DNA of 64,000 bases, taken from a virus. Below, piece after piece: positions 57,493-64,000 of this stretch; position 1 is the first letter of the stretch; every line of letters begins with the position of its first letter. Location: positions 1-64,000 of the IMG/VR virus record IMGVR_UViG_3300025151_006410; one strand, 5' to 3'. The notes below the pieces were generated by a model. It did not search any database. It was not told the origin of the DNA and saw only the letters and a list, made by a program, of their open reading frames with translations. The position numbers were made by a program, and so were the translations under genes.

Positions 57493-58065
57493 TTATTTCG
57501 TTCTTCCTCCTTGGATAACATGCAATATTGGTTCGTTACTGACAGTAAACCCAATTTCATCCCATGTCATTTTGGTTGTATCAAATGATGAAAAGTGTGG
57601 ACTACTATTTTTCCACCAATGGTAATCGATAGTCTTTTCTATTTCTTGCAGAGTGCTCCACTCAGGAGATTCATTTGTGATTACATACTGGAGATTTTCT
57701 CCCTGCCATGATTCTATTTGAATTGCTTCAACTTTTAAAACTCCGTCACCAATGGCGTTTAGTTTAGAAAACATTTGCACGCCTGTTATTTGATCAAATG
57801 GTTCAACTACAAAATCAATTACAAAATTACTAAAAGATTTTAAAGTGTTGTATGCTTTAAGATCATGTTTTATAAAAACGCTATTTTGAAAAACTCTATA
57901 AAAACAATATTTGTATTTTTCAAATACTAAATTTTGCTTTTTGGCATCGCTTACTAATGCAACAAAATTTATTGTAATTTTATAATCGTTAGGCCATAAC
58001 TTGCCTTTTAAACAAATTGTGTTAGTAAATCTTGTATTCCAGGAAATTCCGTGCTCATTCAACAT
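57493..58065 (-). CDS. Conserved T4-like phage protein
   Basis: A 190-residue protein (MLNEHGISWNTRFTNTICLK; FSNFVIDFVVEPFDQITGVQ; LQYVITNESPEWSTLQEIE) that I recall as conserved in marine T4-like phages. Ends with VIQGGRTK. Overlaps its upstream neighbour by 11 bp. Function unknown, probably structural. Confidence 0.58.
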   Translation of the reverse strand: MLNEHGISWNTRFTNTICLKGKLWPNDYKITINFVALVSDAKKQNLVFEKYKYCFYRVFQNSVFIKHDLKAYNTLKSFSNFVIDFVVEPFDQITGVQMFSKLNAIGDGVLKVEAIQIESWQGENLQYVITNESPEWSTLQEIEKTIDYHWWKNSSPHFSSFDTTKMTWDEIGFTVSNEPILHVIQGGRTK

Positions 58066-58291
58066 TAATCAATCCATCTAGATTAGAATCAGTTTGTTCT
58101 TTATCGTTGGATTTTTTAATCTTGCGTTGTTCTTTCTCCATCTGCAGGTTATTATTCACTGCTAAAAGTTGATTGTAAAGTTCTAAATGATTCATTCTTT
58201 TTGCTTGGTTGATCTTTATTGTAACATCATTTATTTTAGATTCCAAGTCTTGATCACTCATCCCCTTTGGGTCAAAAGTTGGGTGAAACAT
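58055..58291 (-). CDS. Small coiled-coil phage protein
   Basis: A 78-residue helical protein, MSDQDLESKINDVTIKINQA and NNNLQMEKEQRKIKKS. Similar small proteins occur beside structural genes in T4-like marine phages. Function unknown. Confidence 0.55.
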   Translation of the reverse strand: MFHPTFDPKGMSDQDLESKINDVTIKINQAKRMNHLELYNQLLAVNNNLQMEKEQRKIKKSNDKEQTDSNLDGLINVE

Positions 58292-58294
58292 TTA

Positions 58295-58885
58295 TTATGC
58301 CGGATATTCTAGTATAGGGCCAATATATTTGGTAGTGCCGCCATCTACTGAAAATACATCAAACACAAAAGTGCTTACTCTTTCTGGAAAAGTTGTACTC
58401 ATTGTAGATGAATCCAAATTTGATTCATCAAAACTTGCAACTGTTGGAAAGCTAACGCCAGTTAGTGTCACTGAATGAGTTGAAGTGCCTTTGGTAAGGA
58501 ACACTCTATGCACTGCATAAGTGTTAGTTGAACCATCATCTTCTGTAGGAAAGTTTGTGAATGTTAAAGTAACATTGCCACTGGTAGTGAGTGTTGTAAC
58601 GTTACCATCAGCAAAGCTACACGCTACCGCACCAGATACTGATCCTTTAGCAACTACTTTTTGCCCCCAATCTTTAAGCACCAATTCGGATTGATCATGG
58701 CCATTAAAGTCAGTGTTTGCATTTGTAACTGCTTGGTTAGTTTGGATAGTTGTAATTTCAGTCTCAGCTGTGTCTAGCTGTGTTTTAATTTGTGTAAAAT
58801 TATCTCTAAAACCTTGAGAATCATTGTCTTGCCCTGCTACAGGGTAAGCTACGTCTATATTACTTGTGTCTATATTACTTGCCAT
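58295..58885 (-). CDS. Tail-fibre-type structural protein
   Basis: A 196-residue protein with the DNDSQGFRDNFTQIKTQLDT motif near its start, which recurs in phage fibre and adhesin proteins, then a Ser/Thr-rich beta domain. Late promoter seven bases upstream. Probably a fibre or baseplate-associated component; inference from motif and composition. Confidence 0.62.
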   Translation of the reverse strand: MASNIDTSNIDVAYPVAGQDNDSQGFRDNFTQIKTQLDTAETEITTIQTNQAVTNANTDFNGHDQSELVLKDWGQKVVAKGSVSGAVACSFADGNVTTLTTSGNVTLTFTNFPTEDDGSTNTYAVHRVFLTKGTSTHSVTLTGVSFPTVASFDESNLDSSTMSTTFPERVSTFVFDVFSVDGGTTKYIGPILEYPA

Positions 58886-58892
58886 TGTGTGT

Positions 58893-58900
58893 TATTTATT
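58893..58900 (-). promoter_or_regulatory. Late promoter AATAAATA
   Basis: Minus strand AATAAATA, 7 nt before the ATG at 58885. Confidence 0.65.
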
Positions 58901-60497
58901 ATGCAGTTCTCAATAGTTTTCGTTGTTTTGATACATGTGTAATTCTATCAGTAATACTGGATCTTTGCATCATCACCTGTGTTGATTGTTCTGTTTTTCT
59001 GTCAAATGTTACAATATCATTAGTGAATACAGTGCCATCTCCATCAAATGTAGTTTCATCACCAGCACCATCATCAAATTTAGTGATAAGATTCTTGCCA
59101 AACGTAGTTTTCTTCAACGTAATTACTATAGAAGATCCATTTACAGGTGCTGTGTTGAATGATAATTGTAGTCCAGTTAAGTCCACAGAAGCTTTGGTAT
59201 TGCTATTATCACACAGAGTATCTGTAGAATCTGCAGTTGTGTTTGTCATGAATTCAGTCTGATATGTAAAAGGCTCAGTGTTGGCTAGAGTGTTAGTGGT
59301 ATCAGCTGTATCGCCTGCTGATACTGTAGACGAGTCTCCAATCGATAATTCTGTGCCAGCGTTTATATCTCTTGTTGTTTGGGTCAATGTAGTAACTCCG
59401 CCGACAGTTACTGTTAGGCTGTTTGACCTTGCAATATCATATGGAATAGCAAAAACTTTGGTTGTGCCATCTCCAGTGTGTGTCGACTGGTATGTTGAGG
59501 CATCTATAGTAGTTCCAATGTTTCTGTCAGTGACCCAACGGTCGACTTTGCAAACCAATGATTTAATATCATAGGTTGATTCATTGTTGATTTTATACAA
59601 TATAGATGCACCTTCTCCAGGTTTAACATATTTGATAGGCAAAGCAAGTTTATATCCTGGCACTAATTTGTCATCTTGTGGTGATTTCATCCACTGAGGC
59701 AAATATTCAAAGTTTTCTACTGTGAGTCCTGATTTAATTTCATTCTGCATTCTCGTGACTGCATTAATATACAAATTGTCGGCTGTGTCATAAGGTATTG
59801 GTAAATGACTTGAAGCTAGTATGTGTGTTGAACCTGCTCGTAAGTCAACATTAATTGCTGGAAGATTATTTGCTGTTAGTGTAATTTTGTTTGGAGCACC
59901 TGCTAAAGGATCAATTAATTCACAATACAATACTTCATATAACACTGTTCCATCTTGTGCCTTTGCTTTTGCAAGTTTGATGTCACCCATATACAAAGTT
60001 GTATTGTAGTTGTTGGTCACCATTAAGTCTGATAAAGCTGACAAGTAACTACTGTGTACACCAGCAAGGAACAGGAACTTTGGTTGTAAAGTATTAAAAT
60101 ATAATTCAGTTGGTCTGTACACTGACTTAAATGGAAATAAAGCAATGTCAGAAACAAACGCTTTCCAATTTGCTAATGATGTTTGATCAACATATAAATG
60201 TCCATATAAATTTGCTATTGTATCTGTGGTCAAAACTTTTACTTTGATTGCAAAAGTTTGTGTTGCGTTAAGTGAACCTGACAATGTTTCAACTGATACA
60301 GTAAACGTGTAAGTTTTATCTTCCGAAACATCTCCACACTCACCTACAATGGCTCCATCTGATTGTAAAGAAAGCCCTGGCGGAAGTGTGCCAGAATGAT
60401 ATTTGTAAATTAAATTTTCACCTGTGCGTGATGTGGCTCCTATGCTAAACAAAGAAACTTTGCTTGGAGATATTGTGCCTAGAGTAATAGTTGCCAT
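58899..60497 (-). CDS. Large virion structural protein with Ig-like N-terminal module
   Basis: A 532-residue protein. The N-terminal 90 residues form a putative Ig-like (He_PIG) module: GTLPPGLSLQSDGAIVGECG then TYTFTVSVET. The rest is a mixed structural protein, and the C-terminal half is Thr/Asp-rich (STHTGDGTTKVFAIPYDIAR; TQTTRDINAGTELS). Follows the related 60497-61615 gene with a TAATG overlap, so together they may be one adhesin split in two. Confidence 0.65.
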   Translation of the reverse strand: MATITLGTISPSKVSLFSIGATSRTGENLIYKYHSGTLPPGLSLQSDGAIVGECGDVSEDKTYTFTVSVETLSGSLNATQTFAIKVKVLTTDTIANLYGHLYVDQTSLANWKAFVSDIALFPFKSVYRPTELYFNTLQPKFLFLAGVHSSYLSALSDLMVTNNYNTTLYMGDIKLAKAKAQDGTVLYEVLYCELIDPLAGAPNKITLTANNLPAINVDLRAGSTHILASSHLPIPYDTADNLYINAVTRMQNEIKSGLTVENFEYLPQWMKSPQDDKLVPGYKLALPIKYVKPGEGASILYKINNESTYDIKSLVCKVDRWVTDRNIGTTIDASTYQSTHTGDGTTKVFAIPYDIARSNSLTVTVGGVTTLTQTTRDINAGTELSIGDSSTVSAGDTADTTNTLANTEPFTYQTEFMTNTTADSTDTLCDNSNTKASVDLTGLQLSFNTAPVNGSSIVITLKKTTFGKNLITKFDDGAGDETTFDGDGTVFTNDIVTFDRKTEQSTQVMMQRSSITDRITHVSKQRKLLRTA

Positions 60498-61615
60498 TAT
60501 ATTATCAACTCCCTATCTACAGTATTCCAGCTTATTGCGCCATAGTTTGCGCCTCGAATAGTAATAGCAAATTGTCTTTCAACAAATTGCAAACCAAACA
60601 ACGGATTGGTTTTTTCTGCTCTTATCGAAAAATTATATGTAGTTTCTGCGTCTAAAGTATAAGGCACTGTGCCATAAACTTCACCAGTGGCATAATCTAA
60701 ACTCATGCCTGGTGGTAATGAACTTGTTGTGCTGTCTAAATTTTGGTCCAGCAATGAATATGTTATTGTGTTGCCTCCTGATAGTCCTAGTGCATCATCT
60801 GGGTCTTTGGTATCTATTTTAACAATATGATAGTTGCTGTGTGTCAGTGTTGCTAATGATCCAGAATCTTGAACAAAATATAATCCACGTGCATCGCTGG
60901 CATCTGCTGTAATGGCAGTTGCATCCGCTAATATTTTAGTGGTGTCTGCTTTATCATTTGACCTACCTCTAACATCCAAACTAAACTTTCGATCTGCATG
61001 AGCTACACCGTCTGAAACTCTTACTGTGAATTCCCATAATCTATCAATAGACCCTGATCTTACTATCAAGTCAAATGGCTGTGTTTGATCAAAAGCTGTG
61101 GCATCCCATCCAACATTGGTCGAATCGTATGTGTTTAGTTCAATTGGATCAATTACACCTGTTAATCTGCCAGTTTGTGTGTTAAGGTCCACGGACGGAG
61201 GAAGTGCACCTTCTACAACTTTGTAAAATTTGATGTTATCATCAGCATCAGTTGCCACCAACTGTTTGTCCACAAACAAACCATCTTGCACAATGCCAAG
61301 TGAACCTGCCGCGGTACTCCAAACGGGAGCATCTGCACCATTCACAAACAGTGTAAATGTTCGATCAACGCTGTCAGTGCCATCCGTGACTCTTACAACG
61401 AACCTACTTTCTGTGCGTTTAGATACTTCATCTGGTGTTCCGCTAATAACTCCAGCAGTAGATAATACTAATCCACTAGGCAAAGATCCAGCTACGACAC
61501 TAAAAGTTAGAATATCGTCATCTGCATCAACAGCCGTCAGTGTATTGGTATAAGCAACGCCTTCGTCTATTTCAGCGATGGTGCCAGCAGATGATGTCCA
61601 TATTGGGATTGCCAT
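60497..61615 (-). CDS. Adhesin-like protein with tandem He_PIG/cadherin-like modules
   Basis: A 372-residue protein with about three Ig-like repeats carrying the He_PIG signature: AGSLPSGLVLSTAGVISGTP, then ALPPSVDLNTQTGRLTGVI and SLPPGMSLDYATGEVYGTVP. Such modules occur on phage fibres and bind carbohydrates or cell surfaces. Late promoter six bases upstream of the ATG. Probably part of the host-recognition apparatus. Confidence 0.72.
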   Translation of the reverse strand: MAIPIWTSSAGTIAEIDEGVAYTNTLTAVDADDDILTFSVVAGSLPSGLVLSTAGVISGTPDEVSKRTESRFVVRVTDGTDSVDRTFTLFVNGADAPVWSTAAGSLGIVQDGLFVDKQLVATDADDNIKFYKVVEGALPPSVDLNTQTGRLTGVIDPIELNTYDSTNVGWDATAFDQTQPFDLIVRSGSIDRLWEFTVRVSDGVAHADRKFSLDVRGRSNDKADTTKILADATAITADASDARGLYFVQDSGSLATLTHSNYHIVKIDTKDPDDALGLSGGNTITYSLLDQNLDSTTSSLPPGMSLDYATGEVYGTVPYTLDAETTYNFSIRAEKTNPLFGLQFVERQFAITIRGANYGAISWNTVDRELII

Positions 61616-61621
61616 ATACGA

Positions 61622-61629
61622 TATTTATT
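61622..61629 (-). promoter_or_regulatory. Late promoter AATAAATA
   Basis: Minus strand AATAAATA, 6 nt before the ATG at 61615. Confidence 0.65.
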
Positions 61630-61636
61630 GGATACA

Positions 61637-61657
61637 GTGGGTGCTAAAAACACCCAC
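61637..61657 (-). terminator. Hairpin between structural genes, terminator candidate
   Basis: Seven-base stem GTGGGTG/CACCCAC (61637-61643 with 61651-61657) and a T-rich loop on the minus strand. It lies after the 61678 gene and just before the next late promoter. There is no U-run after the stem, so it may be an RNA-stabilising or processing hairpin instead. Confidence 0.55.
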
Positions 61658-61677
61658 CGTTTGGTTAGATAGTTAGA

Positions 61678-62157
61678 TTATTGAGAATCTACAGATGCAA
61701 CGCCAAGTGTACTAACAGATGAAGCATCAAAATCATCGTCGCCGATAGCTGTACCTCTCTGAAGGTTGGTATCGTCTGTGATTGATAACTTGAATTTGTT
61801 TGTGCTTGCAGAAGCGTCTGCTCCAATGCCATTTAGAACAACTGTTCTGTTGTGTAATTTTGTAACGTTGTCAACAGATGAGTCGCCTGTTAATGGATTG
61901 ATTCCATCAATTCTGAATTCGCCTGCGGCTAAAGCCCCAGCGGCTTTATTAACAAGTGTTAATACTTCTGTTACAGTTGATGAATCAGAAGGTTTTGTTG
62001 CAGAAACTTTGAACTTTCTTGTTGATCTTTGTGATACAATGTATGCACCTAAACCTTCTTCAGCTCCTGCTTCATCTTCACCTGTTAATCTGTAGTTACT
62101 AACTTGGATCTTGCCTGAGCCTGATCCTATTTTGCTTGGATTGATTGGTCTTCCCAT
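61678..62157 (-). CDS. Virion structural protein (MGRPINPSKIG family)
   Basis: A 159-residue protein from the ATG at 62157, which has the strongest ribosome-binding site nearby (AAGGAGA). Starts MGRPINPSKIGSGSGKIQVS; I recognise the MGRP-type start from abundant structural proteins of T4-like marine phages. The rest is Ser/Thr/Ala-rich beta structure. A 90-base structured leader and its own promoter suggest high expression. Confidence 0.66.
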   Translation of the reverse strand: MGRPINPSKIGSGSGKIQVSNYRLTGEDEAGAEEGLGAYIVSQRSTRKFKVSATKPSDSSTVTEVLTLVNKAAGALAAGEFRIDGINPLTGDSSVDNVTKLHNRTVVLNGIGADASASTNKFKLSITDDTNLQRGTAIGDDDFDASSVSTLGVASVDSQ

Positions 62158-62159
62158 TT

Positions 62160-62274
62160 TTAGTCTCCTTTTGTTTAGTCCAACGTGGGTTCTAGCCACT
62201 ACGCGGAGGATATTACCGCATAAGTCTCACTATGTTGTGAGTTCTATCAGACACAGTATTTACTACTGTGCCTG
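62160..62274 (-). other. Structured leader: four consecutive stem-loops and late promoter
   Basis: The 142-base gap 62158-62299 holds four inverted repeats: 62248-62258/62264-62274 (11 pairs, one G-U), 62226-62230/62237-62241, 62203-62206/62216-62219 and 62185-62188/62196-62199. A late-type AGTAAATA (minus, 62257-62264) overlaps the first. If it is the promoter, the last three hairpins form the 5' leader; the first could also terminate the upstream gene. Confidence 0.5.
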
Positions 62275-62299
62275 ATTTATAATGTTTTAGGTTAATTTA

Positions 62300-63760
62300 T
62301 TATACGTTTAAGTATGAGTCTAAGTTCCATGCACCGTTGGCAAAGACACAAGTTGCTAATGTTCTTTTACCTACAGTTGAATCGCCTGTTTCTGATGTGC
62401 CATTTATAAATGGTTGCCATGCATATGTTGCCAACACATCACCATCTCTTGGATCTCTTACCTGTGAAAGTGTAACAGTGGTAGCCGCTGTGCCTGCCGC
62501 AGTTGAATCACCACCTGCAAGTACAAAGTGCATGATCTGTCCTTCTGATCCTGCCGCTAAAGTGTAATCAGCTTCAGCACCAGCTAGGGCATGTATTGTA
62601 GTTGTTAAGGACAATGCAGTAGCAGATGTCTCCAAGTTGTCTACTATACCCATTGTTGTTTCCCCACCAATGTCTAGTGCACCTCTTAAATTACAAGCAC
62701 CATTAACATCTAAGGCATCTTGCACTACTAGTGCAGTTGAATCTGCCGCTGAAATATTTCCACTGATTCTAACATTGTCATTGAACACAACACCAGTTGA
62801 ATCATCGGAAGAAATTTCATTAACAATTAAACCATTAGCAATGTTAACAATGTCATTCATCACTAGTTCGGTTGAGTCACCATTGGAAATAGGACCGTTC
62901 AGTTGTATTCCACCTGTGCCTTGTGGCTGAATGATGATGTTTCCGTTTGTTGTTCTGTTATTAATTTGAACATCATTAGTGTTGGCATCTTTAATTTCGC
63001 CATTTGTGTTAAGTTTTACATTTCCACTGCCAATTTCATTGATGTTAGCTTGTGCGGCATTGGTACTACTAATAATACCGTTGATGTTTGAGCCAACTGT
63101 GATACTATCACATGTGATATTGTCTGTGGTTACGTCACCTTCAACCAACAATGCACTTGAAGTTGAGTCATTGTTGTCAATAGTTACACCACCTCTAATT
63201 TGTATAGAGTCATTAAGTGTAATTTGTCCTTCATCTAATGCTTGTAGTGTGTCTACTTTTGCCGTAGTTGCATCAACGTTAGCAACGATAGTTGCTGTTG
63301 CTGTATCAGTTACTGAAGTTACTGTTGCCGCTGAAGCTGATGTAACTGCTTTAAATTTATCTTCACCTTCGTTCCAATAAAATACAGCATTGTTACCAGC
63401 ACCACCTCTTTGCACGTAGATACCTGCGTCAACGTCAGCACCAGAGGAGTTTCTATTAAGTTCTATTAATGCGTCTTCTACTTGAAATGATGTTGCGTTT
63501 ACTTGTGTTGTTGAGCCTTTTACTTCTAGGTTCGAGTTGATTACAACTGATCCTGTGCCGTTAGGTGTAATGTTAATGTTTTCGTTGGTTACATCTGAAA
63601 TTAATGCATTGCCTGAAAGTTGTAAACTAGATAGTGATGTTCCGCCTAGTTCTGTATAAATTTCTGTAAAGTTGTCGTTGATTTTATCAAACGCCGTTCT
63701 TAGTGGATCACCTGTACCATCATTGGCTGCTGATCCTATGTTAATCGATTGGTATGCCAT
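62300..63760 (-). CDS. Tail-fibre/adhesin-type structural protein
   Basis: A 486-residue protein. N-terminal INIGSAANDGTGDPLRTAFD then KINDNFTEIYTELGG is the widespread phage fibre N-terminal motif. Beta-helix-like repeats follow (INITPNGTGSVVINSNLEVK; NGNIIIQPQGTGGIQLNGP), then repeated DST motifs and a C-terminal folded domain. Probably a fibre or baseplate-associated trimer. Strong GGAG ribosome-binding site and a consensus late promoter 24 bases upstream. Confidence 0.72.
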   Translation of the reverse strand: MAYQSINIGSAANDGTGDPLRTAFDKINDNFTEIYTELGGTSLSSLQLSGNALISDVTNENINITPNGTGSVVINSNLEVKGSTTQVNATSFQVEDALIELNRNSSGADVDAGIYVQRGGAGNNAVFYWNEGEDKFKAVTSASAATVTSVTDTATATIVANVDATTAKVDTLQALDEGQITLNDSIQIRGGVTIDNNDSTSSALLVEGDVTTDNITCDSITVGSNINGIISSTNAAQANINEIGSGNVKLNTNGEIKDANTNDVQINNRTTNGNIIIQPQGTGGIQLNGPISNGDSTELVMNDIVNIANGLIVNEISSDDSTGVVFNDNVRISGNISAADSTALVVQDALDVNGACNLRGALDIGGETTMGIVDNLETSATALSLTTTIHALAGAEADYTLAAGSEGQIMHFVLAGGDSTAAGTAATTVTLSQVRDPRDGDVLATYAWQPFINGTSETGDSTVGKRTLATCVFANGAWNLDSYLNV

Positions 63761-63783
63761 TGTTTAATTCTCCTCTGGTGTGT

Positions 63784-63797
63784 TTATTTATAAATAA
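63784..63797. promoter_or_regulatory. Palindromic bidirectional late promoter
   Basis: TTATTTATAAATAA is a perfect 14-bp palindrome. It places TATAAATA on the + strand (63789-63796, 22 nt before the ATG at 63819) and on the minus strand (63785-63792, 24 nt before the ATG at 63760), so one element can serve two divergent late genes. Confidence 0.75.
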
Positions 63798-63818
63798 TTT
63801 TTATAAACCAAACGTAAA

Positions 63819-64000
63819 ATGTTCATCAAAGAAACCCACACTATTCATTTGCATCAAAGAGAAAGTAAGCATGGCAAACTGCACAACTTTAGGCGTAAAC
63901 GCAGTGCTTATCATTTCAAGTGTGATTCATGTGCAAAAGAATTTGTACGTGACAAAAGCAAAGTTTCACCTAGTAGAGCTTCAAATAATTTCCATCATGT
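63819..64000 (+). CDS. Zinc-finger-like conserved phage protein, 3'-truncated by window edge
   Basis: The + strand ORF from the ATG at 63819 stays open to the last base. The visible 60 residues begin MFIKETHTIHLHQRESKHGK and contain FKCDSCAKEFVRD, a CxxC zinc-finger-like half-site. I recall this family from T4-like marine phages (HLHQRESKHGKLHN). Driven by the palindromic late promoter. Function unknown. Confidence 0.65.
   Translation, partial: MFIKETHTIHLHQRESKHGKLHNFRRKRSAYHFKCDSCAKEFVRDKSKVSPSRASNNFHH

Noticed and set aside
62185-62219. A GTGG-GTTCTAG-CCAC stem-loop that resembles a tRNA T-arm
   Set aside because: No acceptor stem, anticodon arm or CCA end can be drawn around it; it fits better as one of several leader hairpins.
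1-64000. CRISPR arrays, insertion sequences, integrase or attachment sites
   Set aside because: No regularly spaced direct repeats, transposase motifs or integrase genes were seen.

Overview
The window looks like part of a large, AT-rich, T4-like marine myovirus genome. The evidence is a family-B DNA polymerase (gp43), sliding clamp (gp45), clamp-loader ATPase (gp44), an RNase H-type 5' nuclease, PhoH, T4-type late promoters (TATAAATA class), and many small proteins I recognise as conserved in marine T4-like phages of cyanobacteria and SAR11. No photosynthesis genes are present. Together with the low GC content this makes a SAR11 (Pelagibacter-like) or other low-GC marine host more likely than a cyanobacterium, but the sequence does not settle it. 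Almost no DNA is non-coding. Genes overlap by ATGA or TAATG throughout, and I found no tRNA, CRISPR array or insertion sequence.

Layout. 1-4659 (+): sugar/surface-metabolism genes (radical SAM protein cut by the window edge, MazG, carbamoyltransferase, a four-repeat protein). 4648-7809 (-): aminotransferase, nucleotide-sugar epimerase, an RNA polymerase omega-like protein and two conserved phage proteins, all behind a sigma70-type promoter. 7866-10155 (-): a MoxR ATPase and VWA-metallopeptidase pair with its own near-consensus promoter. 10329-15456 (-): glutaredoxin, RNase H and small unknowns. 15456-23733 (-): a 7-deazaguanine DNA-modification cluster (queE, phosphoribosyltransferase, GMP reductase, folE, glycosyltransferase, queD-like, two unknowns, dpdA-like) fused in one operon with clamp gene 45. 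23780-27787 (-): methyltransferase, DNA polymerase, membrane protein, DsbA-like protein.

27808-51245 (-): a late region of virion and lysis genes. It contains many short basic proteins that share an M-K/R-x-x-D/E-F/I start, three related 'SGG-NLIAQ' proteins, SGNH hydrolase-like proteins, a nuclease-like protein, a nucleotidase and a nucleotidyltransferase. It also has a ClpA / peptide deformylase / DnaJ module and a holin-like, spanin-pair and GH108 lysozyme set. 51388-53757 (+): PhoH, an amidinotransferase and a 2OG-Fe(II) oxygenase. 53754-57457 (-): gp44, SpeD, an SGNH-like protein, a gp31/GroES-like co-chaperonin and a polymerase III alpha-like fragment. 57493-63760 (-): conserved proteins and fibre/adhesin-type structural genes. 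At 63784-63797 a palindromic late promoter appears to fire in both directions, and a partial + strand gene runs off the end.

Regulation is visible. Six sigma70-like promoters (TTGAC(A/T)/TATAAT type) and about fifteen late promoters (NNTAAATA) can be read. In many cases the promoter ends 5-8 bases before the ATG with no Shine-Dalgarno, which predicts leaderless mRNAs; clamp, MoxR, PhoH and the two most upstream structural genes have conventional leaders with strong ribosome-binding sites. The main items for follow-up are the phage omega subunit, the unusual DNA-modification cluster (split radical-SAM cysteines in QueE, internal glycosyltransferase, guanine-nucleotide enzymes), the predicted leaderless late regulon, and the shared N-terminal tag that resembles the T4 capsid-targeting sequence.
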